Assembly: GCA_014871385.1 (NCBI GenBank)
Contig: CM026426.1
Span: forward strand, 90,130,893-90,194,892
Direction: 5' to 3'
DNA: 64,000 nt
DNA from: Ceratodon purpureus
Lineage: Eukaryota; Streptophyta; Bryopsida; Pseudoditrichales; Ditrichaceae
Shown here: in pieces, positions 32,400 through 45,299 of the stretch
How the letters are laid out: each line of letters opens with the position of its first letter
How positions within the stretch are numbered: the first letter of the stretch is position 1
The notes under the pieces: model-generated
The model's database searches: none
What the model was told of the DNA's origin: nothing
The model's input: the letters and a program-made list of their open reading frames with translations, nothing else
Position numbers and translations under genes: made by a program

Positions 32400-33260
32400 T
32401 CATACTATTAATGACATGTGGAGTAGTTAGTGATTAGTAAGGAGGGAAACCGTAGATATTTGAGAGTAGACAATCGAGGCACTCTCAAGAGTACTAGACT
32501 TGTGGACTTTCTTTAAAAATAATTTGTCATTGACACAGGGTTGCTTGTTTAGCAGGTTTCTAACGTTATGTCTTGAATTTTTTTGAAGGTTTGTTCACGG
32601 ACTCAAGATCAAAACAAGTTAATGCTCTGTAAAAGGTGTGATCATGCACATCATTCTATCTGCTGCAGCCCCCTCTGAAGGTGCAGACAGCTTGAGCTTC
32701 CATCATATTGATATACTTTGCTACTGGCGCTGTTCAGTGTTTAAAAAATAGTGGTCCTTTCATCGAATTGGCAGCTTTCTTACAGCCGAATTGAACAGAA
32801 TTATGTACTGAGCTGTCAAGATCCAGGGGGGCAGTATTTTGATTATGACTAACCATAAGATGCATGGGTGTGGCAGCACAATGCGAAAGGACCTTTCATT
32901 TGTCCCAAACATGTTCGTTGTACAAGCTGCAGCACGACTGTGCCTCGAGGCGGTGTGAGTTCCATGTGAGTTATTGATTCTTTCAAGCATGCTTTTTTAC
33001 TTAACTTGGATCATGAAACAACGTATAACTCATACCATTTCTTACAATCAACAATGACCAGACATGTCTAGCAACTTGCTTATGCAATCTTGCGATCTCA
33101 TATTCTTTTTTTGACAGCAGGGGCTTGATGTAGTATGTGATAAGCTGAAAGCTCCGCATGCGTCGAAAGGAAAGGTTATAGGTTTAGTGCCTCATCTGTT
33201 TGTCTTTTTATTTTTTGCAGGTGGTTCTTGTCGTTTTCATCGTGCAATGCATGTGGAGGG
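32400..33260. other. Spacer, nothing firmly recognised
   Basis: One short exon-like segment at about 33120-33174 (GACAGCAG|GGGCTTGATG...GGAAAG|GTTATA). No assignable product. Confidence 0.3.
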
Positions 33261-33283
33261 CTCTTTACAAGAGTGAAATATTG

Positions 33284-33600
33284 GAAATCTTACTGAAGAT
33301 TTGGAGCGGCATTTTCTATCTGTATGGCAGGTATGTTCCCTTGGGACTTACAGGTGTGGCGTTAATTGTTCAGGTTCATTTCTGATTTGGACTGTCTGTG
33401 TATGCGGAATAGAGGCTACTTTTTTTGCGTCCTTAGAATCCTCCTGCCTCCATCGATTGTACATACGATAAAAAGCTGCATGTCGCGAAGAGTACTCACT
33501 GTTTAACAGCCGTGCATACAATTTATGAACGGCGGTTCTAATGTGGCCATGACGTGGACATTGCATGGTGAATGTTGGCAACTGTAATGCGAGGATGCGG
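33284..33600 (+). repeat. Direct duplication, copy 2
   Basis: Partner of 31096-31412, about 2.19 kb downstream and on the same strand. It lies just 5' of the TNP2 N-terminal exon. Confidence 0.85.
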
Positions 33601-35390
33601 CACCGTAGACTCCCCGCGACGTTTCACATAAAGCGTGGCATAGCGAACCGATTCGGCATTCCTGAATACCCCTATGCTTGTCGGACATGTAGAGGCGCCA
33701 GGATTCAGAGTGCCAAGACTATTTCGAGGCACCACATGAGATATGGCCGCGACCCTTTCTTACCTCACCCGTTGCTGGTAAGCAATTCAGTCTTACATAT
33801 TCCGAACTTGCTCAATGGAATTTCAAGTTCGTAATTGGAAAGCATACAAGCGTCATGATGGACCAAGAACTGGGGAACTGGTGCATGCATAGACAATGTA
33901 CTGACATTTGCATTGCTATGCGCCCCAGGCAGTGGATGGGCACAATTTGCGGGGCCCAGTCAGGAATCTTGACCATTCCGAGGGTGAGGCAAAAGAGGGA
34001 GAATCAGACGATAGGAGCTCGTCCAGTTCTGAGGAAGAAGAGCCAGGGGTGAGAGTAGAGCGGATGGCTTATGATGCATTCAGGAGGGCGGATTCTCTGC
34101 ACCGCGGGGTAGCGGAGGACTTCGGGGTTGAACCGCCAATGCCAGAGGTCGGGGACTTGGAGGCTCACGAGCTTGTCGACTTCGACAATTTGATGAAGGA
34201 GTGTCTCGAGCCGGTCTACGCTGGATCCCGAGAGAGCCGAATGCAGAGTGCCATTATTTTGGTCATGCTCTCCACCGTGTTCGGCGTGTTGGACGTCTTC
34301 CTCACGGCGCTGCTCACTTATCTCTCTTGAACCTTGCTCCCTGTCGAGAACGTTCTGCCGTGGACCACCTACGAGCTGAAGAACATGATAAGGAGAATTG
34401 GACTGGAACGCGAGAGGATTGATACCTGCCCACACGGCCATGTCCTCTTCGAGGGCGACGTGAACAGTGCCCTACTGGCGTGTTTTGTTTGCGAACATCC
34501 ACGCTACGTCCCGGGGTCCTTGTGTGTGCCATACGCAGTGACGAGGTATTTTCCCTTGATACCCAAATTATTACATATCTACAAATGCCCGAAGTTAGCA
34601 GACCTGTTGAAGCACTTCAACAGCGTTAACAAAGGATCCGTGTTGATGAGATCGGTGGCCGATTCCTTTCAATGGAAAGAAGTTTCTCGTATGTATCCTC
34701 ACTTCAGAGACTTGGGAGCCAATCTTTGACTTGGATTGGTTGCGGACGGCGGCTGCCCGCATGGCAACCAGAGCAGTAAGCATTCGACTTAGATCATATT
34801 ACTCGCCATTTATAATTTCCCCGGTTGGCTCCGCACCAAGAAGTTTTTCTTGAATTTGTCGATTCTCATACTCGGGCCGAAGGCGCCAACCTCCAACACA
34901 ATTGATGTGTACCTGAAACCCCTTGTGCGAGAATTCCTGCAGCTCTGAGATAGTGTTCCGGCTCAAAATATGAGCAAAGCTATTGGACAACAGCAGTTCA
35001 CCTTGAGAGCCATGCTCCTTTGGACAGTCTATGATTTTCCTACACTAGGTCTTCTCGCGGGGCAGACAGTGAAGGGATACTAGGCTTGTCCAATTTGTGG
35101 CGGTGATACCTGGTCCAAACACTCCCGAAGTCTAAAGAAGATGGTATATCTTAGAGCCAGGCGATATCTACCACAGGGTCATCGTTTTTTCCGTGCAAAA
35201 GCGGCCTTCGACAATAGTGCCGAGCATAGAGATTTCCGAGACGTCGAAGTGGAGAGGAGTTGATGCGACAGGGAAGAGAACAGAGGGACTGGTTGAGAGA
35301 GGGCGGAGTAGAAGACTTGGACGTTGACCTCGTGAAAGAACATGGTGTGAAACGACTCTGCATTCTTTTCGCCTTGCCATACTAGAAGGT
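33566..35390 (+). pseudogene. CACTA TNP2 transposase, outer element, N-terminal part
   Basis: First exon (to CCGTTGCTG|GTAAGC, 33777) has YACRTCRGARIQ...SRHHMRYGRD, the N-terminal Cys/His segment of plant TNP2. After acceptor CGCCCCAG (33928): acidic Ser/Glu stretch, FGVLDVFLTALLTYLS, then PWTTYELKNMIRRIGL, CPHGHVLF and FPLIPKLLHIYKC (to 34729). Then YNFPGWLRTKKF...VYLKPLV (about 34802-34948), TLRAMLLWTVYDFP (from 34994), ACPICGGDTWS and RARRYLPQGHRFF, and an LPY-stop-K end near 35388 matching LPYW at the exon end of the inner TNP2. In-frame stops (34328, 34727, 34946, about 35060, 35261, about 35385) and at least two shifts show it is dead. It continues at 60880. Confidence 0.85.
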
Positions 35391-35728
35391 GCTTAATTTC
35401 TTCTCACCTCACCTCTTTATCTGTCATGAATATGTTGGATGTTCTCTCGGCCTTGCTTGCACTGCCCGTGTATACCGAGTACTTCTTGATTTAAAGTCGG
35501 TGAAATTATGACTGCCAGTTTCTTTAAGCGATAACATTGTGGCATGCTATCGATGCTGTAAGTGGAGCAAATGCCACCCTCTGTAGGTGGGATCCGTATT
35601 TTCCCTTTTTTCTTTTCATGTTCTTTCGCTTTCCCTCGGTAACACGCAGTAGATTTAATTAAATGAAGTTCCCTTTAGTATCGACTGAGTGGATGAATCA
35701 TAAACGTTAGTAACGATGTTGGTCTTCA

Positions 35729-35771
35729 CACTAGTAGGAATTGTGTCCAAGAGGGTAGTGCAGTAAATGAC
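35729..35771 (+). repeat. Left terminus of composite CACTA element
   Basis: CACTAGTAGGAATTGTGTCC, target triplet TCA at 35726-35728, GTAAATGAC subterminal motif at about 35763. Confidence 0.6.
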
Positions 35772-36239
35772 ATTTTGTCCACACTGGGTCCGAAGTGACT
35801 CTGGAAAAGACTGAATGTCATTTGTAATTTGAGCGCATGGGACTCGCAGTGATGTGTCGCACTGTCGTCAGTTGCAAGGTTTTCCATCGAGGCAGCAGGG
35901 CAGTACCTGTCCACTTCGACGGTACAGTCAGTTTGTGAAATGTACACAGGGACTATGTTTGAGCAGAATGTTCGCACCGGCATGCTTTTCCGATTGAACT
36001 GATGTGGTAGATGCGTCGTACATGTTCTCGCGATGACTCCAGAATGTTCAGACTGTTGATGTCGAACATAAATCTACTACTTGCACCATTCGCCTAGATC
36101 CCGAGACCGGATCGAAAAATCTTCCAACACCAATAATTTCACCAAATCTCTGACGAGTCATAGTTCAATATACCCCAATGTTCATTAATCAGAAGTCCTA
36201 TACCACTACATGGTATCTACGGTTCCTCTGGTGCTTGCG

Positions 36240-37900
36240 TTTGAAGTACCTGATATCCATCGATTAATGTTTGTTTTTTTTTTTTTTTAATTTTTTTTTT
36301 ACTTTTAATCTTTTTTAATTTTATTTCCTCTTTTCTATTTAATTTATATATTTTTTTTTCCTTCTCTAAGTAGAGAACATTATAAAGGTATTTCTCTTTC
36401 AATTGGAGATTCTTACAGAGTACAAATAATATTTTATTTAGAAGAATATATAAAAATGCGATTAAATTAGACGGAAATATGATTGAGATATTTGCATTTG
36501 GAAGGAGATTAACTTGCAAAACATATGAATATATAATGTAGATTCACAATCATTCTATACAATATAATTCCATCTTTTTTTTTAAAAACATTAAAAAAAT
36601 TAAACACCATCAGAGACGTCATTAAATCAGGGGAAACGTGGTCCTCGCCCATCCAGAGATTCCCTGTCCATCTGTTAACAATACAAAAGGATTTCATAAA
36701 ATAAAGTAGACAGAGAAACATAAACTCACTGCAGAGATAATAACTTATTAACTGGATACAACACATAAGTTAAAAAAATGAGTGGTTTTCCATAAATTAC
36801 AATTCAGTTTTTGTACTACTCATTACGAAGATCTACAACTATTCCAAAACAGAGCATCCGAAGTCATCAAATTAGTTATATAATGTGTACATCCCTCTTA
36901 TGTAGAATTATGAATAACATTGTTTCACGAATTATGTTTTCATGAAAAGGTTTCTATAGAGTTTATTATATTAGAAGACAGAAAAAACTTAAAAGGTGAA
37001 AAAAGTAAAACATGAAAGATGAAAACATACATGAAATAAATTTGAATGAATGAGTACTAATAATGTGTTCATGGAAAAAAACAAAGGGAACGTAAATGAC
37101 CCGAAAATGGACAAACATCAAAAAGTCAATACTAATACGTTAAGACAAGATATGTGATGTATTTTGAGAATTTCATTACCACGTAAAGGCGTCACACAAT
37201 GCTGGGGTAATTTATATATTTGATTACAATATCATTAATAAATAATGGTACTAGTATAGGAAATTTTTTGGACGTACGGAAGTTCCAAGTTCTACTACTA
37301 AAAGACTGGATGAAGACTACATCATTCCTCAATAAATTCTATGTAAAAAAACTTATTTCAAAAAAGCACCTACTACAAAGGTTACCAAAATTACCACACA
37401 ATGACAATGAAATGTATAAAATCCAGACATAATAAGCAAAAAGTCAATTTAATTTTAGGTGGAGGCAGATTAATCTGGTGAGTGACTCACGATGTATCCT
37501 ACGTGAACAAACACCATGGGGTAATCTGTGGAAAGATCTACGTATTCGATGTAAAATTACAAGTGCCTTCAAGTACCTCTACAGAGCTAGAAGATCACTG
37601 ACTATACTTCACCGAAGATGAAATCAAAACAATATCTGTTTTCACATGAGAACAATCTGATCTGGATCTTAAATTCAATACACCTCAAAGTACTTTTGAT
37701 TTCAACCTACTGATTGGACTCAATCTTCCCTGATTACCTACGCTTCTGTCTCGTTAACTCCGCCTTGCAAAACGTTTCTCACTGTTACTGACAGTAAACA
37801 AGATGGGACGACTGCTTAGATGGTCAATTTTTTTTCCAAATACATTGTAGAGGATTCCCCACAGCGCAATCTTAGTTTAAGGCTGCCGAGTTTCTTTACT
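36240..37900. other. A+T-rich spacer with poly-T tracts, no gene seen
   Basis: Long T runs near 36270-36360 and many short frames of low complexity. Nothing recognised. Confidence 0.55.
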
Positions 37901-37941
37901 TTCCTCATTACGTTCTGTCCGAGTTGAGGTCGTGAGTTTCT

Positions 37942-38424
37942 GTGATAATCTGCTCTAACCATGGAAAATCTGATCTCCTCATGTGGTTGTCTGCAGTCCA
38001 TTTGCGCAAAGACAAAAATGACATGGTTTTACCAGACGTTCCATGCCTTGGGAGATTACTTGGATTCTCTAACGAGTTTCGTTGGAATTCTTTCTGCCAA
38101 CGTGAAGCTCTGTCTTTGGGGGACGCCTCTGGCTTGCACTTGGCCGAATACCTGCATGAGAAAAAACTCAAGAGCCCCATTCCCGGAAGTCACTCCGAGA
38201 ATCCCATCGTCATTGACGATGACATCTCTGTGAAGGATTCCACCGAGCTTCACCAAGTCGCATCATCCGAGTCCAATTCCTTCTCTGAAGACCTCGGTAG
38301 CAGCCAAGACTCATCCCCTGCATCTGTATTCACACGCAATATTGGATTCTGGGATCAAATATACCTCATCGGTCAACGACAGGCAGAGAGAGAGAGTCGT
38401 CGGAATGAGAGGATCACTTCTTAG
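37942..38424 (+). CDS. Hypothetical acidic, Ser-rich protein
   Basis: Open frame of 160 codons ending TAG at 38424. The C-terminal half is acidic and Ser-rich (IVIDDDISVKDS, SSESNSFSEDLGSSQ) and ends in an Arg/Glu-rich helix. No domain recognised. The start is uncertain: the first Met may lie within an exon that begins upstream. It lies inside the composite CACTA element, left of the internal terminus. Confidence 0.4.
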   Translation: MIICSNHGKSDLLMWLSAVHLRKDKNDMVLPDVPCLGRLLGFSNEFRWNSFCQREALSLGDASGLHLAEYLHEKKLKSPIPGSHSENPIVIDDDISVKDSTELHQVASSESNSFSEDLGSSQDSSPASVFTRNIGFWDQIYLIGQRQAERESRRNERITS

Positions 38425-38449
38425 AGGAGGTAAACTTATTACGAAGACC

Positions 38450-40160
38450 TACCTTTGATAAATTACATTACTTGCTCAATTTCTCCAACTTTTTCACGTT
38501 ATGAATTTATTTATTTTACAGACTGTTGAGTACTTACTTTCCCAGAAAAATGTCTCTCTAATACAAAACTGCATTTCCAGAGTTTACACACGTATGAGGT
38601 GATTGAACACCTGCAATGACATGACAATAATCAGGAGATCAAGCACTCAACAGCCAAGACAGAAGTTACAATTTTCTCCAGGTATGTTTTTGTTGAACTT
38701 ATGGTATTCCTCGATGACGAGTCCAGTCTCCCATGACGCCACCTTTTAAAATACAATGAAATGTATTACGTGTGAGTCGAAGCTTACTCTACCTAAGCTG
38801 TGCGGATCCTTATCGGCCCTTAGAATTTAAACTAACGTACTGATCGAGGACAAGTTGAAATCACATACTTTAAATATCTCGTTCTCTTGGACCACAGAAC
38901 TGGTACCATGAAGAAATGCTACTCCATTCTCATGTTTACAAACTATCTTGAAACCTGAGTTTGTTCAGAACAAGTTTTTGTTACACCGTTGCATATATGG
39001 ACGTATATGCGTTCATTTAGACCAAGGCTTGCACGTACCTTACCCAGATGATATACTTGCGTAGTTTTTGGTAGATTGAATTCTTTAGTAAGCCTTCGGG
39101 TCATGTTTTCATTTGAGATGTAAAAGCTTGTACTCCATCACTCTTATTCTACAATTCGTTGTTGAATTAGTTCTCTCATTCTGATGTTATTTTTTATATT
39201 TTTTTTCAAACATATCTCTACTGCTCTCTAACAAACTCTGTTCTTGATTTTTTCATGTTCGGGGTTAGCTTCCCTCATATGATGTTCATCATTTCACTTC
39301 TTTATCACCTCCACAATCCTGAATATGATTTCATCGACATATAGAATTCGCATATGTTAAACTTAATATAATTTACAGTAGGTCTGCTTCATTAGTTATA
39401 TTGGCAAATGTCCTGCATCTGTAGCAAACATTACATTTTGTTTCTACATACTCATGCAATGAACTGTCATCAGTTACAGTTCACATTTATCCTGTTTCAC
39501 CTTATAAAATCGTAGTGTAAGATACAGTATGAGATTAAATGCACTTACTTCGCAAGAGCATTATTCTCTCCTGGGTCTTGAGCATACCCATCCTTGGTTA
39601 AAGTTCCGTTTATTTTATCATAGAATTCTGAAATCCAGATTTTGTTCATACTTTTCAGACTCTAATACGTCTTAAGCTCATGGTTGCTTCTAAACATAAA
39701 AAACGGTGTCACTATAAGTGTATCCTACCTTACTGGATTAAGAAGAACATGTTTACAAAACCTGTAATTATTATAGTTTAATCCGTCTGTCTATAAAGTT
39801 TTAAACCTCACGGGTTTTACAACTGCCACTAAACTGCTGTTAATAGTGAATGAAGTACGATAGAACACAATCTCTTCAAAGTTCAGTTAGCTATTACAAA
39901 AACGAGAAACAGAGTACGTATTGTTCTACGATAACAGTACTTTCGATCAGTCTCAGCGGAAAAAGACATACCACACCGGAACATAATACGAAACTGGATT
40001 CAGAAATACACTCAAAACTTGAAGTTCCCCAACATGCTAACTCAATCGAATTGAGATCTTACTAGCGGAATATGTAACCAATGCCCAGAAATGCCGCCAT
40101 TCTTTCGGTGTCTTCGTTGCACAGAAGATTCGTTGTAGCATCCACTTCGATAGAATCGGT
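38450..40160. other. Spacer, nothing recognised
   Basis: A+T-rich, no long frame and no repeat of note. Confidence 0.5.
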
Positions 40161-40162
40161 GG

Positions 40163-42346
40163 CTAATTCCCGGACACATCGTCATCTGTGAAATCAGTTC
40201 CAAAAGACAAAACCACGTAGTCAAAAACCTCGTTGCGGTCATCATCAGAGAAGTCCTTGTATTGTATTCGGACTGTGGGAGAAGGAACGAAGGCTCCGAT
40301 CTGTTTTTTAGAAATCATCATCTCATACGTATGGTTACCACTTGCTGGCTTCGCACCTGACCTTGTTTTCTTATGTACTTTACGTGACGGTTTCGGTTGC
40401 GTACGCAATTGCTGAATTCCAGTCTGGACAGCCTCCGCTGCTTGACGCTGTCGGTTTCTTTCCTCCAAATCGGATGCCACCCGGGGTGTGTTGTTATTTG
40501 GTGATGTCTTTTTTTCCTTCGCTCTCAAATCCTCTAACACTACTCGCACTCTCAGGGGGATACGTGGAGAGTAGACTTCTCTGTACAGCAAACTACAGAT
40601 GTCAGAAACCTAATTACAATGTACACTGCATCAATAGAGAAACAACTTTGGCAGATTTCCAAACATCCCAAGAAAGTATATGAGCAAGTCAGTGAAGACT
40701 TTCGGGACTGAAAACAGAGATGTTTTTCCAAATACGGATAAGTACAAAACTTTAGTTATGCAGCCTCTTCGTAAATGTTCTCCATAATCATCCATTACAT
40801 CAGCACCAAATCTCTTAAAATACGAAATTCAATTAAATGCTCATTTCCTCATAGGCTTCAATTAACAGTTACCATTTTCACAAATAAAGTTAATACAACA
40901 GGTTGAATTTCAAACATTCACTGCATCAACGACACTATCGACTGTAGACAAAAAAGGTTTACGATAAAAGTATACTTAGGTTAACTCATACTGTTACCCT
41001 TAGTCTACACAAGATAATCGACTTATTAAGTCATATCTACGCAGAACTCAGAGGATCATTATGAACAGTTCAAAATTCTTTGTATTACGCATATTATAAG
41101 GCATCTAAATATTTCCCACCGAAAGTCCCCACACAGCACTGAAGTACAAATAAATTCCTCTGCATCCTTATCTCACTGTGGATTATAATTTTAAATTTGA
41201 CACATCTTTTCGGATTCTACGTTTCGGATACCTACGTTTCGGATACCTGCGTTTCTTCATATTCTTATTAGACATTAAGGCAAAGTGTACTAAAACAAGG
41301 TTTTCGCACATACATTGAAAAGAATGTGAGAAACCGTACCTGCGAGGGCGTGAAGAACTACCTTCTCCGATGGTAACCCTAGGTGCTGGAGGTGTCGCAT
41401 CCACTCCTTTATTTCGGTCTTCAATTGTTCTGACAGCCGAAACAGGGACATCGAGGTGCTCACTGACCAAGACAGAATTCCATTCTGCCTCGGCGACAGC
41501 CAGGGGTGGACGTCCACGATCGAGAGAAGGGTCTTTGGCATTTGGCGACGCTGGACTCTGATGCGCATGGCTGACCAACTTCACAGCTGCAGGGCGATCT
41601 CTCTGGAGGACGAGGGAGTCCGTGCGAGGACGTGTGGCAGGTTGATTTCCATCAGAGACGGGGGAGTCCTCACAAAGACGACGACGACTAAGGCAATAAG
41701 TATGTTCATTGACTAATTCGGTGCGCGCTTCCGGTGCCGCTACGGGGAGTGCTTCCTCTGGAACAGTAAGAGGATCTGCGACTGCGACGGGATTCTCAGC
41801 GCCTGCGACGGGATTCTGAGCGCCTCGAGTTGATTCGGAACCTGGAGCATTTGAAGCAAATTTGGTAGGAGGGGGAGGAGGCTTCACAGCATTCGCGGTA
41901 GGTGCTGTGGGGGTGTTCCCAGCATTTGATACTCGACGCTCTGCGGCAGGTGCTCGTGGAGGGTGGAATATAGCGCTCGCATTTGCAGCTGCTTGGAACG
42001 ACAGCAATGCCTCCGGTGTCCATTCTCCTCCCCATGTCGGCGACATCAACTTACTAACAGAACGGAAGTCAGGACATTGGAATCCACTAACTTTCTGAAA
42101 CTCGCGTGCTCTAGCAATCCACCTGATTAGGCAACAAACCTCCTTCGGTGCATCTTGTACGTGTTGGTATCGTCCGCCCCGTCGAATTGCAGCGTCCTTC
42201 CAAATTGGAAGATATGATTGTTCGTAATCATCGTGAGCGACACAAAACTCTGCTGGACAAATGTGTTCGCTTGAGCCAGGTGAGCCCTCCGTTGCCGGCA
42301 ACTCCACCTTCACCTTCTGCACGTGTTCGTTACCTTCTGTAGACAT
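40163..42346 (-). CDS. Unknown two-exon gene captured between CACTA termini
   Basis: Exon 1 runs from ATG at 42346 to donor CGCAG|GTACGG at 41340; exon 2 from acceptor TGTAATTAG (about 40611) to a stop at 40163. Together about 480 aa. The N-terminal ~90 residues look folded (YLPIWKDAAIRRGGRYQHV, CCLIRWIARAREF, GGEWTPEALLSFQAA). A long Pro/Ala-rich linker follows, then a basic Gln-rich segment and an acidic end (VRIQYKDFSDDDRNEVFDYV). I do not recognise the family. No stops or shifts in either exon, unlike its neighbours. A CACTA terminus begins 196 bp upstream of the start codon (42542). It could be a host gene or an accessory gene of the element. Confidence 0.55.
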
Positions 42347-42541
42347 GGTGTAGAAAAAAGAGACAATGAACAATAGACTTCCGTATGCGACACTATGAAG
42401 GGAGGAGAAATAGTATGCGACAGTGTAAGAGGAGGGAGTGAGAATCGAGAAGCAGTTTCGGAGTAGGAGAGAGAGAAAGTGGTCTCCGAAAATCACACAA
42501 GCGGAACCAGGGTTTATGGAAAGTTCCAAAAATGCAACAGT

Positions 42542-42590
42542 CACTAGTAGAAAAAACTAATGCATGGGAGTAACTATAAATGCCACTGTA
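42542..42590 (+). repeat. Internal CACTA terminus
   Basis: CACTAGTAGAAAAAACTAATG preceded by AGT. It shares 13 bp with the right end at 59341 and a degenerate TATAAATGCC subterminal motif. The AGT triplet does not match the TCA right of 59341. Confidence 0.75.
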
Positions 42591-42599
42591 ATAACGACA

Positions 42600-44680
42600 A
42601 CAAAAGCTTGGTTCACCATGATTGATGTAATTCCGAGTTGTCTAATTCGTAATAATTTACTCTTGAAGACCCTCATTAATAAGTCCCAAACGCTCTCGGG
42701 TGCCTAATATGCATTTTGAGTTAGGAAGTAGATTTCGATTTATTTATTCTGGAGAAGTTTTGTGCTGAGTCATTTAAATTGGGTAAGAAATATTGTCATC
42801 TGCCTAGCTGGAACAAATATTGATGACTTCGATCCCAGAAATATAATAAAAAATAAATAAATTAATAAATTCATTATATGGGCACAACCTGTACGCATTC
42901 GGAAGCGAATGGGGTTTCTAAAAATAAAATATGGGTTAAATTATACAAAAGATATAAAGTAATATATAATAAGTGAATGAAAACATAAATGATCGAACCC
43001 AAAAATGCTAAAAAAATATAATTAAATTAAAAAATAAATGGAAAAAAACGAAGAAAATAGATTCAAATTCAATTGAACGAACAATACTCTTATGTATGTA
43101 TTTTAAACGAATAATTACTAAATACTCATAGTATTTTCAGAAAACCCGTTTCCCATCAAGAACAAATTTCAGGATTACAATATAAACAAATGACATTCGT
43201 TGTCTAGATGTAGAATATTGAGTACTTTGGAATATTAATGTAGTTTATTCGAAGATATGAAACGTGGATTAATTTACTTATTTCGCTGTAGATCTCTTTT
43301 GCAATATTTGCTAAACTTACAGATTTGACAGAAAATAAATATTCATAAGAAATTTTTTAGAAGACGTTTTTAAAAAAATTAAAAAGTATAATGGAGTACA
43401 AAAAAGCTAAATTACAATAAACTTCTGTACTGAATGAATTACCATATGAAATGCAGGTACTCTTAATTAGGACAAAAAAAATTACCTAAATAAATAAGTA
43501 TGAAAAAATAAAGACACATGTTTAGAACCCCAAAAAATATTTCACCCGATCAAAATAATATCAACTTGCTCTCCAAGAATACAATTCTTTAATCCTCTAT
43601 GAATAATGATGACACCTAGAGGCTAGTCATAACATATGCCTATTACTAAAATAATAAGTTCAGTCTGGTAAACTAAAATTTTATAATAATTTTACCAAAC
43701 ATATACTGAAACAATACAGATACTCCAAATTCTTATACACGTTCATTGGTTATAAAAATTTAAAGATATTTTCCATATATTTATTCCCTTATATACAATT
43801 TTTTAAATTTTATTATTGTAATGATACTGAAAAATCTAAATATATAAACACATCCAATAAAAAAGAGAACTGGGGTTAAGAGAAATGAAAATAAAAAATG
43901 CAATTAAAGAACCAAAAAATGAAATGAAATGAAATTCATGTACGTATGACTGAATTATTACCCACAACCAAACAACAACTCTCCCATTTAACCCTCACAT
44001 CCCATCCCTATCTGAATTATTGGTGTATTCGTAATTATTAAATTATTTTTAAAATTAATTATTTACTTTTTATTAATCGGATTTCAGAGAAGACTAATGT
44101 TTTTTCGATAAATGGATGTTTTAGTGGTGGTAGCCTTCTTCCATATCTGATATGTAATGGTCATAGCCTTCCTCAATATCTACAAATATATGAAAAAATG
44201 AAATATATAACCATATAAATGAGATCTATATAATAGAAAACGAAAAAAGCTAACACTGTTCATCCACGTTTCCTGTTTCCTGTCACGAGTTAGTAGAAAA
44301 TGAAGTTCATCAAATTATGATTAGAATTACCTAGTTATTCGACATCGATTCGAGTTAAATTAATTCGTTCAATATGCGTACAAGACGGGGAATACGAGGC
44401 TTCACCCCACATTGGTATATTGGTGTAACATTTAAAAATTCAATATCCTGTGTCTCCTTTATAAAAATAAATCAGACTAATAAATTATTTTCAGAATGAC
44501 TAACCTTCACATTTAATAACTTAACATATGTAACTTGTCATGTAATGAATTGAGTAAAATTTTGTATGCAAAATTCATACTTTACTGCATATACAAAAAC
44601 AACAATTTCAACTCAAACTGGGGCTGATATTTTGTGGGGAGACATGATACATCTAGTAAAATAAAAAACAAAATTTCTAG
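42600..44680. other. A+T-rich spacer inside CACTA, no gene seen
   Basis: Very A+T-rich with many AAATAAATAAAT-type stretches. No usable frame. Confidence 0.6.
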
Positions 44681-44686
44681 ATCTAA

Positions 44687-45262
44687 TCATTTCTTTCGTT
44701 TGTAAAGAATAAGTTCAGGAAATTTGATCTTCTTCCTGGCCTTCACCTCCAAGTACCGATTACTCCTCAAACGGTACTCCAACATGCATTTCTTCCAACT
44801 AAATGGTAAACTCATGCATTCAGCATATATGGAGTCCAAATCATCATTCGGCCCGAACTCTGCATCATCCGCTGGTTTCTGACACAGAAATTCATCCCAA
44901 GACAGACGTGAGTATGGGATCTCCCTGGCTTCCTCTACGGTCTTAAGGTGTGCCTCGTACGCTCTTTGTTTCTCCTGATCATCAACATCCTGGGATTCAA
45001 AATTTAAATCGTCTGTCCCTACGAAATATCTGCTAGAACTGAACAACTCTCCCGGCTCGTGAGTTTCTGGGCACTGTCGTTTTCGTTTCGGTGAAGTGGC
45101 AGAGCAAATGTCTCTCTCAGAAGACAATGTGCCTATTGAGAACCGTCTGACAATGGATTCACTGAACCCTTCTAGTCGATCATTACTATCAGAGGATATT
45201 CCAAATGATTGCAGAGATAGTTTTCCACATAACAAACTCCCCTGAGATACGGTAGTTGGCAC
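44687..45262 (-). CDS. Unknown 191-aa protein of the inner CACTA element
   Basis: Open frame on the same strand as TNP2 and downstream of it. Contains a KRKRQCPE basic motif, an acidic central part (DDLNFESQDVDDQEK), LSWDEFLCQKPADD, and a Lys/Arg-rich end (EVKARKKIKFPELI). No family recognised. Possibly a third element gene or a passenger. No disabling mutation seen within the frame. Confidence 0.4.
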   Translation of the reverse strand: MPTTVSQGSLLCGKLSLQSFGISSDSNDRLEGFSESIVRRFSIGTLSSERDICSATSPKRKRQCPETHEPGELFSSSRYFVGTDDLNFESQDVDDQEKQRAYEAHLKTVEEAREIPYSRLSWDEFLCQKPADDAEFGPNDDLDSIYAECMSLPFSWKKCMLEYRLRSNRYLEVKARKKIKFPELILYKRKK

Positions 45263-45299
45263 TGAACGGGAACTCTCGGAAACACTGAAATTCTCATTG

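Noticed and set aside
34200-34330. Membrane protein suggested by a hydrophobic run (IILVMLSTVFGVLDVFLTALL)
   Set aside because: It aligns with the helical stretch that precedes LP-x-x-YE in TNP2 proteins, so it is part of the transposase.
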